Below, in pieces: positions 16,054 through 23,934 of a DNA stretch of 53,361 nt. This DNA is from Candidatus Nanopelagicales bacterium (lineage in GTDB: Bacteria; Actinomycetota; Actinomycetes; S36-B12), in NCBI GenBank assembly GCA_018609125.1, contig JABAYF010000025.1:61486-114846 (forward strand), written 5' to 3'. The notes beneath the pieces are model-generated. The model was not told the origin of the DNA. It ran no database searches and was given only the letters and a program-made list of their open reading frames with translations. Position 1 is the first letter of the stretch, and every line of letters starts with the position of its first letter. The translations under genes and the position numbers were made by a program.

Positions 16054-17718
16054 CTACCAGAAATGTAAGCGAGACAGAGGTGTGTGCGTTACCGGTGCCA
16101 TCGTCAGGGCCTCGCCGCGCCATGTCACGCGTGGTTGCTGCATCGGTGATGTTGCAGCAACGACCTTGACCGGCCCGGCAAGACCATGACGAACCATGTC
16201 GGTGTTTCGCACCTGGCGACACCCGCGCACGGTGAGAGTGCGGCGGGCCGTCCCCGGTGCGCTTTCGGCCACCGCAATCTGATTGCTAAGCAGGTAGGAC
16301 AAGTCGCTGGGTCCGGATGCGTACGCGCCAAATTGCTCAGCGATGATCAGCGGTTCGGCCGAATCGATACTGGCGTTGGGGTCACCGGTCTGGCCCCAGA
16401 CAGGGAATCCACTTTTGAGAATGAGTTGTGGTTTGGCTGCGAACCGTTCAGGTTGCCACAGCACGATATCAGCGATGTAGCCCTCAGCTAGGCGTCCTAG
16501 TTCATGGGAAATTCCGTGGGTAATCGCTGGGTTAATCGTGATTTTCGCGAGGTAACGAAGAATGCGTTCATTGTCGTTATCTGATACCTCCGCGGGTGAG
16601 TCGTCACCCTTCATGACAGCTGCGAGAGCAAAGGTGCGCCACCATGTTTCACCTGCTCGGCCCATGCCCTGTGCGTCCGAGGACGTGATAGGTATGACCC
16701 CAAGATCGTGCAGCCGATTTTCCGCTGCCATCGTTGCCGAACGGACGCGTGCCCTGGCAATACGCACGTCGGATTCACGATCGGCATGCATTGCGTGAGT
16801 GAGCATAATCATGTCGACATGTTCGTCCACCGCATTGATTCCGTAGGGCAGGGTAGGGTTCGTTGAGGAGGCTAAAATATTGTCGTGGCCAGCCAGACTC
16901 AGCACGTCCGGCGAGTGTCCACCGCCGCAGCCCTCAACGTGATAGGCGTGGATGACTCGGCCGTCGAGAACCGCGATGGTGTCACTGGCCGAGAGCGACT
17001 CATTGAGACTGTCGGTGTGTACGGCTACCTGCACATCGGCTTCGTCAGCGGCCCGTAACGCGGTGTCGAGCGTGCGCAGCGTCGTGCCGGTGTCTTCGTG
17101 AACCTTGAAGCCGCACACGTGCGCTTCGACGGCTTCTCGAGTCACCGCTTCGTGGGAGGTGGAACCCCGACCAAGAAGTCCGATGTTGATGGCAAAATTA
17201 TCCATGGTTCGGTAGGCCTGGCGCAACATACGCGCTGACCCGATTCCCACACCCCACACCGGTCCGGTCTCTTGTGCGATCACCGTTGTGATGCCACTGG
17301 AGATCAGCGAGTCAAAAACCCTGGGGCTCAACGAGTGAACGTGTGTATCGATCCCTCCGGGAGTTGCAATCAATCCATCGGCATCAATAACCACGGTCCC
17401 AGATCCCACCACGACGTCAATGTTGTTCGTCGTGTCGGGATTGCCTGCCTTTCCGACGCCAGAAATGCGACCATCCTTGATGCCGATGCTGGCCACGCGA
17501 ACACCGGTGATCGGATCGAGCACGATGGCATTGGACAGCACCACGTCACATGATTGGGTCGTCGGGATTGCCTTCAGCCCGATGCCATCACGCCCTGTCT
17601 TGGCAAAGCCAACGCGGAATTCGTCGTGGGTATCGGCAACTCGGTCATCGATGTGTAGAGCCAAACCGGTGCCGCCGAGCACGACGGTGTCCCCGGCTCG
17701 CGGGCCGTAGACGCTCAT
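16054..17718 (-). CDS. ureC: urease alpha subunit-like amidohydrolase, variant
   Basis: Urease alpha-type dinickel amidohydrolase of 554 residues. Nickel ligands are all present: H126/H128 (GIDTHVH), the carbamylated Lys K205 (FKVHED), H207, H234, H260 and D348; the active-site acid H308 and R324 are also kept. Differences from the Klebsiella enzyme: flap Cys319 is Thr307, Ala363 is Gly351, and the stretch after TGP (around 155-162) is divergent and four residues shorter. The genuine C-terminus (RLHFW) is intact. It overlaps ureAB by 4 nt. ureD/E/F/G are absent nearby. It may be a true urease or an enzyme for a larger ureido substrate. Confidence 0.88.
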   Translation of the reverse strand: MSVYGPRAGDTVVLGGTGLALHIDDRVADTHDEFRVGFAKTGRDGIGLKAIPTTQSCDVVLSNAIVLDPITGVRVASIGIKDGRISGVGKAGNPDTTNNIDVVVGSGTVVIDADGLIATPGGIDTHVHSLSPRVFDSLISSGITTVIAQETGPVWGVGIGSARMLRQAYRTMDNFAINIGLLGRGSTSHEAVTREAVEAHVCGFKVHEDTGTTLRTLDTALRAADEADVQVAVHTDSLNESLSASDTIAVLDGRVIHAYHVEGCGGGHSPDVLSLAGHDNILASSTNPTLPYGINAVDEHVDMIMLTHAMHADRESDVRIARARVRSATMAAENRLHDLGVIPITSSDAQGMGRAGETWWRTFALAAVMKGDDSPAEVSDNDNERILRYLAKITINPAITHGISHELGRLAEGYIADIVLWQPERFAAKPQLILKSGFPVWGQTGDPNASIDSAEPLIIAEQFGAYASGPSDLSYLLSNQIAVAESAPGTARRTLTVRGCRQVRNTDMVRHGLAGPVKVVAATSPMQQPRVTWRGEALTMAPVTHTPLSRLHFW

Positions 17719-18500
17719 GCGTGAAACATTCCGTCGGATTGCGCCCGCCGTTGCTGCAGGGTTGTCAAGGCAGCACCTGCGGCAAGTTCTGCTCGGTTAA
17801 GATCGACCGAGGTTGGGTCACCAACGAATGTGAGTCCGAACGAGTCGAGATAGCCGCAGCGTCGAAGATCAGCTATTGCGCGGGCCCGCACCGCCGGATC
17901 ATCGACAGGGCCATCAATTAACCCGGAGTTGCCGATGATGATGCGATCACCGGTGATGGGCACCATTCCGATTTCGATTATTTCGCCGGGTGCGAGCAAT
18001 AACGTGTCGCCCGTGGGCAGTGCTAAACGCATGCCCAGCGCGCTTTCGCGATCTAGGCGAATTCGGGGATTGACCTCGGCAAGGTGCATGTGTGACGTGA
18101 TTCCGATGTCGATGTCGGCGCAGTTGCGTAGCTGGATCTGTGCGACTGATTCCGGAGCTGTCAGATCTTGTTGTTGAAGGAGTTCATCGTTGGAACCGGC
18201 ACCAAAGGGGTTGGTCACGACAACAAGTCGCGTTCCATCATCGAAGCGTGCTTCCACCTTGATCTGGGTCACGATTCCGGGCACTTCGGGTAGCACGTCT
18301 TCAGAAGACAGGACAGAGCGTGCATCCTGGCGCACCGTGGCAAGGTCACGTCCATCTCGTGCCCACTCACAAATCTGGTGGGCGATGAGCGCGGTGGCTT
18401 CGGGAACATTGAGGCGTAAACCCCGGTCACGACGTTGCTGGGCAAGTTGTGCCTGGGTGAACAGCAGTAGGTGGTCAGCCTCGCTGGGTGTCAGGGGCAT
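17715..18500 (-). CDS. ureAB: fused urease gamma-beta subunit
   Basis: A 261-residue fusion. Residues 1 to about 100 are UreA-like (PLTPSEADHLLLF, RRDRGLRLNVPEATALI, VEARFDDGTRLVVVTNPF). Residues about 125-200 are UreB-like (GITSHMHLAEVNPRIRLDR, GMRLALPTGDT, GPVDD). A C-terminal extension of some 55 residues follows that standard UreB lacks. Gamma-beta fusion is known from Helicobacter UreA and some actinobacteria. It would form the structural scaffold for the alpha subunit. It starts one base within the stop of the agmatine deiminase gene (TGATG) and overlaps ureC, so all three are translationally coupled. Confidence 0.88.
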   Translation of the reverse strand: MPLTPSEADHLLLFTQAQLAQQRRDRGLRLNVPEATALIAHQICEWARDGRDLATVRQDARSVLSSEDVLPEVPGIVTQIKVEARFDDGTRLVVVTNPFGAGSNDELLQQQDLTAPESVAQIQLRNCADIDIGITSHMHLAEVNPRIRLDRESALGMRLALPTGDTLLLAPGEIIEIGMVPITGDRIIIGNSGLIDGPVDDPAVRARAIADLRRCGYLDSFGLTFVGDPTSVDLNRAELAAGAALTTLQQRRAQSDGMFHA

Positions 18501-19522
18501 CAGATCACCTGCGGCTGCTGCTGGGTGATGCAGTGAATACCGCCACCGAGGGCGAAGATGTGCCGGGCGTCAACGCGGACGATTTGGCGGCCGGGGTACA
18601 CCCTGGCCATGATGTCAGCCGCTTCATCGTCGTGGGGGTCGTTGAATGCACACACGATGACCCCGCCGTTGACGACGTAGTGATTGATGTAGCTGTAGTC
18701 CACGAACCCGATCTCATCTCGCAGTGTTGCCGGAGCGGGTACATCGACAACCGAGAACCCTTCGCCGGTCAAGAACTGTCGAATCTGCTGGGAAACGGCG
18801 TGGTCTGGATGGTCTGGATTGCGCTGGTCATGCAGAAGGACTGACCCGTCTGGAGCAAAACACGCAACGATATCGACATGGCCGCGAGTGCCAAACTCGT
18901 CGTAATCTCGCGTGAGGCCTTGTGGGAGCCATACGACCCGGTTGACACCGAGTTTGTTCTTAAGCTCAGCCTCCACATCGTGTCTGGTCCACGTGCCGTT
19001 GCGCTGTGGATCTCGCTGAACCGTCTCAGTGATGAGTGCCGTCCCGCGTCCGTCTACATGGATGCCACCTCCTTCGTTGACAAGGGGTGATCGACTGACG
19101 CCCACTCCCGCTGCATGACACACGGCAGCGGCCACTTCATCATCGTTCTTCCAACGTGCCCAGGACTGCTGTCCCCAGCCATTGAACGTCCAGTCAATGC
19201 CATGCACGGACGGTGTGCCGCCGCCATCGTTGATGACGAAGGTCGGTCCCGTGTCGCGCACCCACGAATCGTCCAACGGCAGCGGCAATACGGTGATGGG
19301 GTGCGGGGCATCCACCTGCACGTAGGTGCGCACAGAGGATTCGACGGCCGGGTCTACCAAGAGGGTGACGGGTTCGAACATGGCAACGGCCTGCGCGACC
19401 CCCGCCCACGCCGTCCACGACTGTGCCGCCATCCGTGCCTTATCGCCCAGGGCGTAGGCAGCGCACGGCCATGCCATCCAGGTGCGCTCGTGTGGTTCCC
19501 ACTCGGCAGGCATGCGCAGCAT
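18500..19522 (-). CDS. aguA: agmatine deiminase family enzyme (guanidino-group hydrolase)
   Basis: Family enzymes convert agmatine to N-carbamoylputrescine and NH3 through a Cys-amidino intermediate. The 340-residue protein carries the expected residues: D90 (DDSWVRDTGP), E150 (NEGGGIHVDG), H215 and D217 (GHVDIVACF) and the nucleophile C331 (GGGIHC). The N-terminus MPAEWEPHERTWMAWP is typical. It heads the minus-strand operon with ureAB, ureC and TSUP. CATACT 7 nt before the ATG suggests a leaderless transcript. No N-carbamoylputrescine amidase (aguB) is in the window, which makes the urease-like partner notable. Other guanidino substrates are possible. Confidence 0.9.
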   Translation of the reverse strand: MLRMPAEWEPHERTWMAWPCAAYALGDKARMAAQSWTAWAGVAQAVAMFEPVTLLVDPAVESSVRTYVQVDAPHPITVLPLPLDDSWVRDTGPTFVINDGGGTPSVHGIDWTFNGWGQQSWARWKNDDEVAAAVCHAAGVGVSRSPLVNEGGGIHVDGRGTALITETVQRDPQRNGTWTRHDVEAELKNKLGVNRVVWLPQGLTRDYDEFGTRGHVDIVACFAPDGSVLLHDQRNPDHPDHAVSQQIRQFLTGEGFSVVDVPAPATLRDEIGFVDYSYINHYVVNGGVIVCAFNDPHDDEAADIMARVYPGRQIVRVDARHIFALGGGIHCITQQQPQVI

Positions 19523-19529
19523 AATTTTT

Positions 19530-19535
19530 AGTATG
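19530..19535 (-). promoter_or_regulatory. candidate -10 element for the agmatine deiminase operon
   Basis: CATACT on the minus strand, 7 nt before the ATG at 19522. There is no Shine-Dalgarno between, consistent with leaderless initiation. Confidence 0.4.
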
Positions 19536-19574
19536 CCCGCTTCGTGAGGGTCGTTGAAGCACGACCTCAGGCAA

Positions 19575-19590
19575 ATACCCCCGGGAGTAT
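19575..19590 (+). promoter_or_regulatory. CsoR/CstR-like palindromic operator
   Basis: ATACCCCCGGGAGTAT is palindromic at 14 of 16 positions. C-rich/G-rich arms flanked by ATA/TAT are the style of operators for CsoR-family repressors, whose CstR branch senses persulfide and controls sulfide-oxidation genes. It covers the expected -35 position for the TATAGT box at 19603, so binding would block transcription of the sulfide:quinone oxidoreductase gene. The regulator gene is not in the window. Confidence 0.45.
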
Positions 19591-19602
19591 ATGGATGAGC
19601 CC

Positions 19603-19608
19603 TATAGT
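19603..19608 (+). promoter_or_regulatory. -10 box of the sulfide:quinone oxidoreductase promoter
   Basis: TATAGT, one base from the consensus TATAAT. The -35 region 17 bp upstream falls in the palindrome at 19575-19590. Transcription would begin near 19615, leaving a leader of about 45 nt with a GGAGG Shine-Dalgarno 6 nt before the ATG at 19661. Confidence 0.5.
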
Positions 19609-19660
19609 GGGGTTAATCGACCACGTCATTACACGTGTTTCCTGCGCCTGGAGGTTTGCC

Positions 19661-20857
19661 ATGTCTACCCACTATCAGATCGTCATCATCGGCGGCGGGT
19701 CAGCCGGCATTACGGTTGCCGCTCGGTTGAAGCGGTCCGGAGCTCGCGATGTTGCGGTCATTGAACCCTCCGATGTGCACTACTACCAGCCGTTGTGGAC
19801 TTTGGTGGGCGGTGGGCGGGCCAAGGATGCCGAAAGTGTGCGACCCATGGCCTGGGTGATGCCTCGAGGCGTGACGTGGATTCATGATGCGGCGAGTGGA
19901 ATTGATCCTGAGGCTAACTCCGTGCAGCTAGCCAGCGGCACGACTGTCACTTACGATCGACTCATCGTCGCCCCTGGAATTCAGTTGAATTGGAACGGAA
20001 TCCCGGGTCTGGCTGACGCTATGGGCAAGGATGGCGTTTCGTCGAATTATGACTACTACCTGGCACCCAAGACCTGGGAAAACGTGCAGCGCACGCGCTC
20101 AGGAACCGCGGTATTCCACATGCCTGCCGGGCCGATCAAATGCGCTGGCGCGCCACAAAAAATCGCGTACCTGGCCGCTGATTTCTGGCGTGAACAGGGT
20201 GTGCTGGACAACATTCGCAAGGTCATGATCTTGCCCACGCCAGGAATGTTCGGGGTCAAGGTGTGGTCGGACGTGTTGGTGGATGTTGCGGCCCGGTACG
20301 GATTCGAGGTTCACCTCAACAGTGTGGTCACGAGCATGGACGGTGCGGCCAACACCATGGAGGTCAAGAACAACGAAACCGGTGAAACGCAGACCCTGCC
20401 GTATAACTTCGCCCACATGGTGCCCCCGCAGAGCGCACCAGACTGGCTGGCAAAGACGTCTCTGGTGGATCCGGCTAGTCCCTTCGGCTACATGGCAGTT
20501 GACAAGCACACTCTGCAGAGCACGATCTATCCCGAGGTGTTCGGTCTTGGAGATTGCACCAATTCACCAAACTCCAAAACCGGTGCTGCAATCCGTAAAC
20601 AGGCACCGGTAGTGGTAGATAACGTGATGGCATCGCTGAAGGGCGGTGTGGGCGCTGGTCACTACGACGGTTATGCCTCCTGTCCCATCACCACTAGCCG
20701 CAAGAAGTTGCTTCTGTGCGAGTTCGATTACGACCTCAATCCGCGCCCCTCACTCAAGGGTGTCAATCAGATGAAGGAGATCACGGACTTCAACCGGTTC
20801 AAGAAGGTGGGCTTGCCGCGCCTGTACTGGGACCTCATGTTGAAGGGGCGCGTTTAG
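19661..20857 (+). CDS. sqr: sulfide:quinone oxidoreductase, type II
   Basis: Membrane-associated flavoprotein that oxidises sulfide and passes electrons to quinone, forming persulfide. The 398-residue protein has the FAD motif IIGGGSAGITVAARL at residue 9, HYYQPLWTLVGGG, a second FAD segment VFGLGDCTNSPNSKTGAAIRKQ, and the two redox cysteines C161 (GPIKCAGAPQK) and C341 (YASCPITTSRKK) that mark the eukaryote-like type II enzymes. GGAGG 6 nt upstream fixes the start. It is followed after 30 bp by an acetaldehyde dehydrogenase gene, an unusual partner. It probably serves sulfide detoxification in aerobic growth. Confidence 0.9.
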   Translation: MSTHYQIVIIGGGSAGITVAARLKRSGARDVAVIEPSDVHYYQPLWTLVGGGRAKDAESVRPMAWVMPRGVTWIHDAASGIDPEANSVQLASGTTVTYDRLIVAPGIQLNWNGIPGLADAMGKDGVSSNYDYYLAPKTWENVQRTRSGTAVFHMPAGPIKCAGAPQKIAYLAADFWREQGVLDNIRKVMILPTPGMFGVKVWSDVLVDVAARYGFEVHLNSVVTSMDGAANTMEVKNNETGETQTLPYNFAHMVPPQSAPDWLAKTSLVDPASPFGYMAVDKHTLQSTIYPEVFGLGDCTNSPNSKTGAAIRKQAPVVVDNVMASLKGGVGAGHYDGYASCPITTSRKKLLLCEFDYDLNPRPSLKGVNQMKEITDFNRFKKVGLPRLYWDLMLKGRV

Positions 20858-20887
20858 GCAGCGATTTTGCCGGGAGAGGATGTGCCC

Positions 20888-21814
20888 ATGGCCCTTCGCT
20901 GCGCAATCATTGGTTCAGGCAATATCGGCACCGACCTCATGATCAAAATGCTGCGCTCGGACACCCTCAACCTGACGGCGTTGGTTGGCATTGACCCTGA
21001 CAGCGACGGCCTGAAGCGGGCAAAATCACTCGGCTTGCAAGCACCACATGATGGGCCGGACTGGGTGCTGAAGCACGCTCATGAGTTCGACATGATTTTT
21101 GACGCAACCAGCGCCTACGTACACGTGCGCTATCACCACAAGTATCAAGACGCCGGTATCACCGCCATTGATCTCACTCCTGCTGCCCGCGGACCCAAAG
21201 TGATCGCCGCGGTCAATATGCACGAGCATCTGGATGCGCCCAACATCAATCTGGTCACCTGCGGGGGGCAAGCCACAACACCCATGGTGTTCGCCGTGAG
21301 ACGTGCACTGAACGCCCTTCCCTATGCCGAAATGGTGTCGACGGTGGCCAGTCGCTCAGCCGGGCCTGGCACTCGACAAAATATTGATGAGTTCACCAAG
21401 ACGACATCAATGGCGCTGCGTGAAATTGGCGGCGCCGAGCATGCCAAGGCCATCATCGTGCTAAATCCGGCCGACCCACCGATCATGATGCGCAACACGG
21501 TATTCGCTGGAATTCCCGAGGGATCTGATCATGATGCGGTCATCAACTCGGTCTACGACATGGAAAAGCAGGTGACATCATTCGTGCCCGGGTATCGCTT
21601 GAAAAATCCTCCGGTGATTGAGGAAGGTCCTTTCCACACACCCGGTGGGGTTGTGCCGCATCGCGCAGTGATTTTGCTGGAGGTTGCCGGTGCTGGTGAC
21701 TATCTGCCGGAGTACGCGGGAAACCTCGACATTATGACGGCGGCGGCGATGCGGGTGGGCGAGGCTGTGGCAAAGCATCGGGTTACCGGTTTGAGCGAGC
21801 CGGCGCAGTTATGA
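20888..21814 (+). CDS. mhpF: acetaldehyde dehydrogenase (acylating)
   Basis: Oxidises acetaldehyde (or propanal) to acetyl-CoA (propanoyl-CoA) with NAD+ and CoA; works in a complex with the aldolase encoded next. The 308-residue protein has the Rossmann motif IIGSGNIGTDL, FDATSAYVH, the catalytic Cys in NLVTCGGQATTP, and SRSAGPGTRQNIDEF. The ATG at 20888 follows GGAGAGG with good spacing; the in-frame ATG at 20867 lies before that site. It overlaps the aldolase gene by 4 nt. Confidence 0.95.
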   Translation: MALRCAIIGSGNIGTDLMIKMLRSDTLNLTALVGIDPDSDGLKRAKSLGLQAPHDGPDWVLKHAHEFDMIFDATSAYVHVRYHHKYQDAGITAIDLTPAARGPKVIAAVNMHEHLDAPNINLVTCGGQATTPMVFAVRRALNALPYAEMVSTVASRSAGPGTRQNIDEFTKTTSMALREIGGAEHAKAIIVLNPADPPIMMRNTVFAGIPEGSDHDAVINSVYDMEKQVTSFVPGYRLKNPPVIEEGPFHTPGGVVPHRAVILLEVAGAGDYLPEYAGNLDIMTAAAMRVGEAVAKHRVTGLSEPAQL

Positions 21815-22833
21815 GTACAACAGCAGATTTTCGACTTATTGACTCCACGCTGCGTGACGGCTCCCACGCAATTAGTCACCAGTACTACGCCGAAGATGTC
21901 ATGAAGATCGTGCAGGGACTCGATGCAGCGGGTGTGCAGGTGATCGAGATTGCTCACGGTGATGGACTTGGTGGATCCAGTTTCAACTACGGGTTTTCCG
22001 CGGTTCCAGAGAAGGATCTGATCGCCCAGGCATGTGAAGTTTCAGGTAACGCCAAAATTGCGTGCCTGCTACTGCCTGGCATTGGGCTTGCGGATGACTT
22101 ACGCGAGGTGAAGGAACTCGGTGTTGGCATGGCTCGCATAGCCACGCACTGCACCGAAGCTGATATTTCCGAACAGCACATCAAGGTCGCCAAAAGCCTG
22201 GGCATGGAGACCATCGGCTTTTTGATGATGTCGCACATGAACTCACCGGAGGGACTCGCCGAGCAGGCACTGCTCATGCAGTCTTACGGCGCGGACTCCA
22301 TTTATATCGCCGACTCTGCCGGTGCCATGACCACCGAGGATGTACGCCGTCGAGTGGGCGCGCTCGTGGCTGCCCTGGATGTTCCGGTCGGCGTTCATGC
22401 GCACAACAATTTATCTATGGCGGTGGCTAATTCAATTGCGGCCTATGAAGAAGGTGCGGCCAACCTGGACGGTACATCGGCGGGCCTGGGAGCTGGTGCG
22501 GGAAACTGCCCGACCGAAATTCTCGCAGCGGTCAGTGACCGATACGGAATCATGACCGGCGTGGATCCGCTCAAGCTGATGGATCTTGCTGAAGAAATTG
22601 TGCGTCCGCTGATGCCGCGCCAGCAGGTGATTGATCGTGCCGGACTATTGCTGGGCTACGCTGGTGTCTACGGGTCATTCTTGTTGCACTCTCAGCGCGC
22701 AGCGGAGCGGTACAACGTTTCCCAGGCAGAGATCTTGCTTGAGCTTGGTCGACGCAAAGTGGTGGGTGGTCAAGAAGACATGATTATTGACGTGGCGTTA
22801 GAACTGGCGGCAATGCACGCTCAAGAAGAATGA
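21811..22833 (+). CDS. mhpE: 4-hydroxy-2-oxovalerate aldolase
   Basis: Splits 4-hydroxy-2-oxopentanoate (or its six-carbon homologue) to pyruvate and an aldehyde that is channelled to the dehydrogenase. The 340-residue protein has the TIM-barrel start IDSTLRDGSHAISHQY, with metal-binding residues there and in GVHAHNNLSMAVANS, followed by GTSAGLGAGAGNCPTE and the C-terminal DmpG-type domain. The ATGA overlap with the dehydrogenase gene is normal for this pair. The usual partners of meta-cleavage pathways (hydratase, ring-cleavage dioxygenase, hydrolase) are not in the window, so the precursor is unknown. Confidence 0.95.
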   Translation: MSTTADFRLIDSTLRDGSHAISHQYYAEDVMKIVQGLDAAGVQVIEIAHGDGLGGSSFNYGFSAVPEKDLIAQACEVSGNAKIACLLLPGIGLADDLREVKELGVGMARIATHCTEADISEQHIKVAKSLGMETIGFLMMSHMNSPEGLAEQALLMQSYGADSIYIADSAGAMTTEDVRRRVGALVAALDVPVGVHAHNNLSMAVANSIAAYEEGAANLDGTSAGLGAGAGNCPTEILAAVSDRYGIMTGVDPLKLMDLAEEIVRPLMPRQQVIDRAGLLLGYAGVYGSFLLHSQRAAERYNVSQAEILLELGRRKVVGGQEDMIIDVALELAAMHAQEE

Positions 22834-22839
22834 GGGTGG

Positions 22840-23862
22840 CTAGTTAGACGTTGTCGCGGCCGGAGGAGGCAGGGGCTCAACCGAGCCCGTGATCACACGA
22901 ATCTGGAACGTAGGCGTGTACCAAAGAACCTGATTGAAGTTGTCGAAAAACACGGCCGTGTCGGGTAACGGTCCATCACCAATGACGGTGATCACGAAAC
23001 CGTCTGGTGCGGGAGTCACGCTGGTGACCGCGTATTTGCTGTCTTGGAGCCATTTCGTGGCTGAGACTTCAACGCGAGTGACTTCAATGGCCTGGGCCAC
23101 GGTTTGTGCGCTGGTTACGGCCAAGAATGAGACCAAGACGAGGGTGAGGCCGGCAACGATGATGATGGGCCGACGCACCTCGCTTCGCGACCTTCGGGCA
23201 GCAGCGTTGTAACCGGCGATAGTGAAGACCAATGCACCAGCACCGATCATGGCCACGGTATTGGAGAGGAACAGAAGAAGCGCGCCGAACGCCTGGCTGA
23301 ACCCACCGGCAGACAGAGCCACACCCACGACAGACAGCGGCGGCACCAGACTGATGGCAATGGCCACACCGGGCAACACTCCGGCGAGGTCGCTGCGGGA
23401 GATGGCGAAACCGCCCACGAGTCCGGTTGCCACAGCGATGAGCAGGTCAATGAGGTTGGGTGAGATGCGACCGGTGATTTGGGAGTTCTGGTCGAGGTTG
23501 ACCGCAGCTGGTAGCACGGCACTGAGCACAACTCCCACCAGGATCACGAAGGCCACCGACGCCACGATGATCAGTCCGGAGGTGGCAACCTGCCGTGGTC
23601 GCACGGTGATGATGGCCAAGCCAACGGCCAGAATCGGGGTCGCCAGCGGGGCCACGATCATTGCTCCGATGACCGTGGCGGTGGAATCCACGAGCACACC
23701 ACCGGTGGCAATTACCGCAGAAAGGGTAAGGAGCACCGCGTAGCGAACGAATCGGTCAATACCACTGTCTTTGGTGACGAGGAAGAGTTGTTCGCATACG
23801 CCATCGAGGGGCGTCGTCTTATTGCCGCCATCAAACAACACGTCGCTCAAACGGCTGGCCAT
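22840..23862 (-). CDS. DUF389 family membrane protein
   Basis: A 340-residue protein with six to seven hydrophobic helices. It has the family hallmarks VDSTATVIGAMIVAPLATPIL, RSDLAGVLPGVAIAISLVPPL and LLLFLSNTVAMIGAGALVF, followed by a soluble C-terminal domain of about 90 residues that ends in a Pro-rich tail. Function is unknown across the family. It is convergent with the aldolase gene (6 bp apart) and divergent from the next gene by 72 bp. Confidence 0.88.
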   Translation of the reverse strand: MASRLSDVLFDGGNKTTPLDGVCEQLFLVTKDSGIDRFVRYAVLLTLSAVIATGGVLVDSTATVIGAMIVAPLATPILAVGLAIITVRPRQVATSGLIIVASVAFVILVGVVLSAVLPAAVNLDQNSQITGRISPNLIDLLIAVATGLVGGFAISRSDLAGVLPGVAIAISLVPPLSVVGVALSAGGFSQAFGALLLFLSNTVAMIGAGALVFTIAGYNAAARRSRSEVRRPIIIVAGLTLVLVSFLAVTSAQTVAQAIEVTRVEVSATKWLQDSKYAVTSVTPAPDGFVITVIGDGPLPDTAVFFDNFNQVLWYTPTFQIRVITGSVEPLPPPAATTSN

Positions 23863-23934
23863 GGCACTATCTGAGCAGACGGCTCGGGCTGCTGCAACGT
23901 CGCTACCAGGATCGGTGCCCGGGAGTCTCGATTA

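Noticed and set aside
19621-19645. GlnR-like GAAAC box (minus strand) upstream of the agmatine deiminase-urease operon
   Set aside because: Only one good pentamer is present and its neighbours at 11-bp spacing do not fit GTnAC, so nitrogen control of the operon is not supported here.
20099-20509. 136-codon minus-strand frame inside the sulfide:quinone oxidoreductase gene
   Set aside because: Antisense shadow without start signal or motif; the sense frame has complete family signatures.
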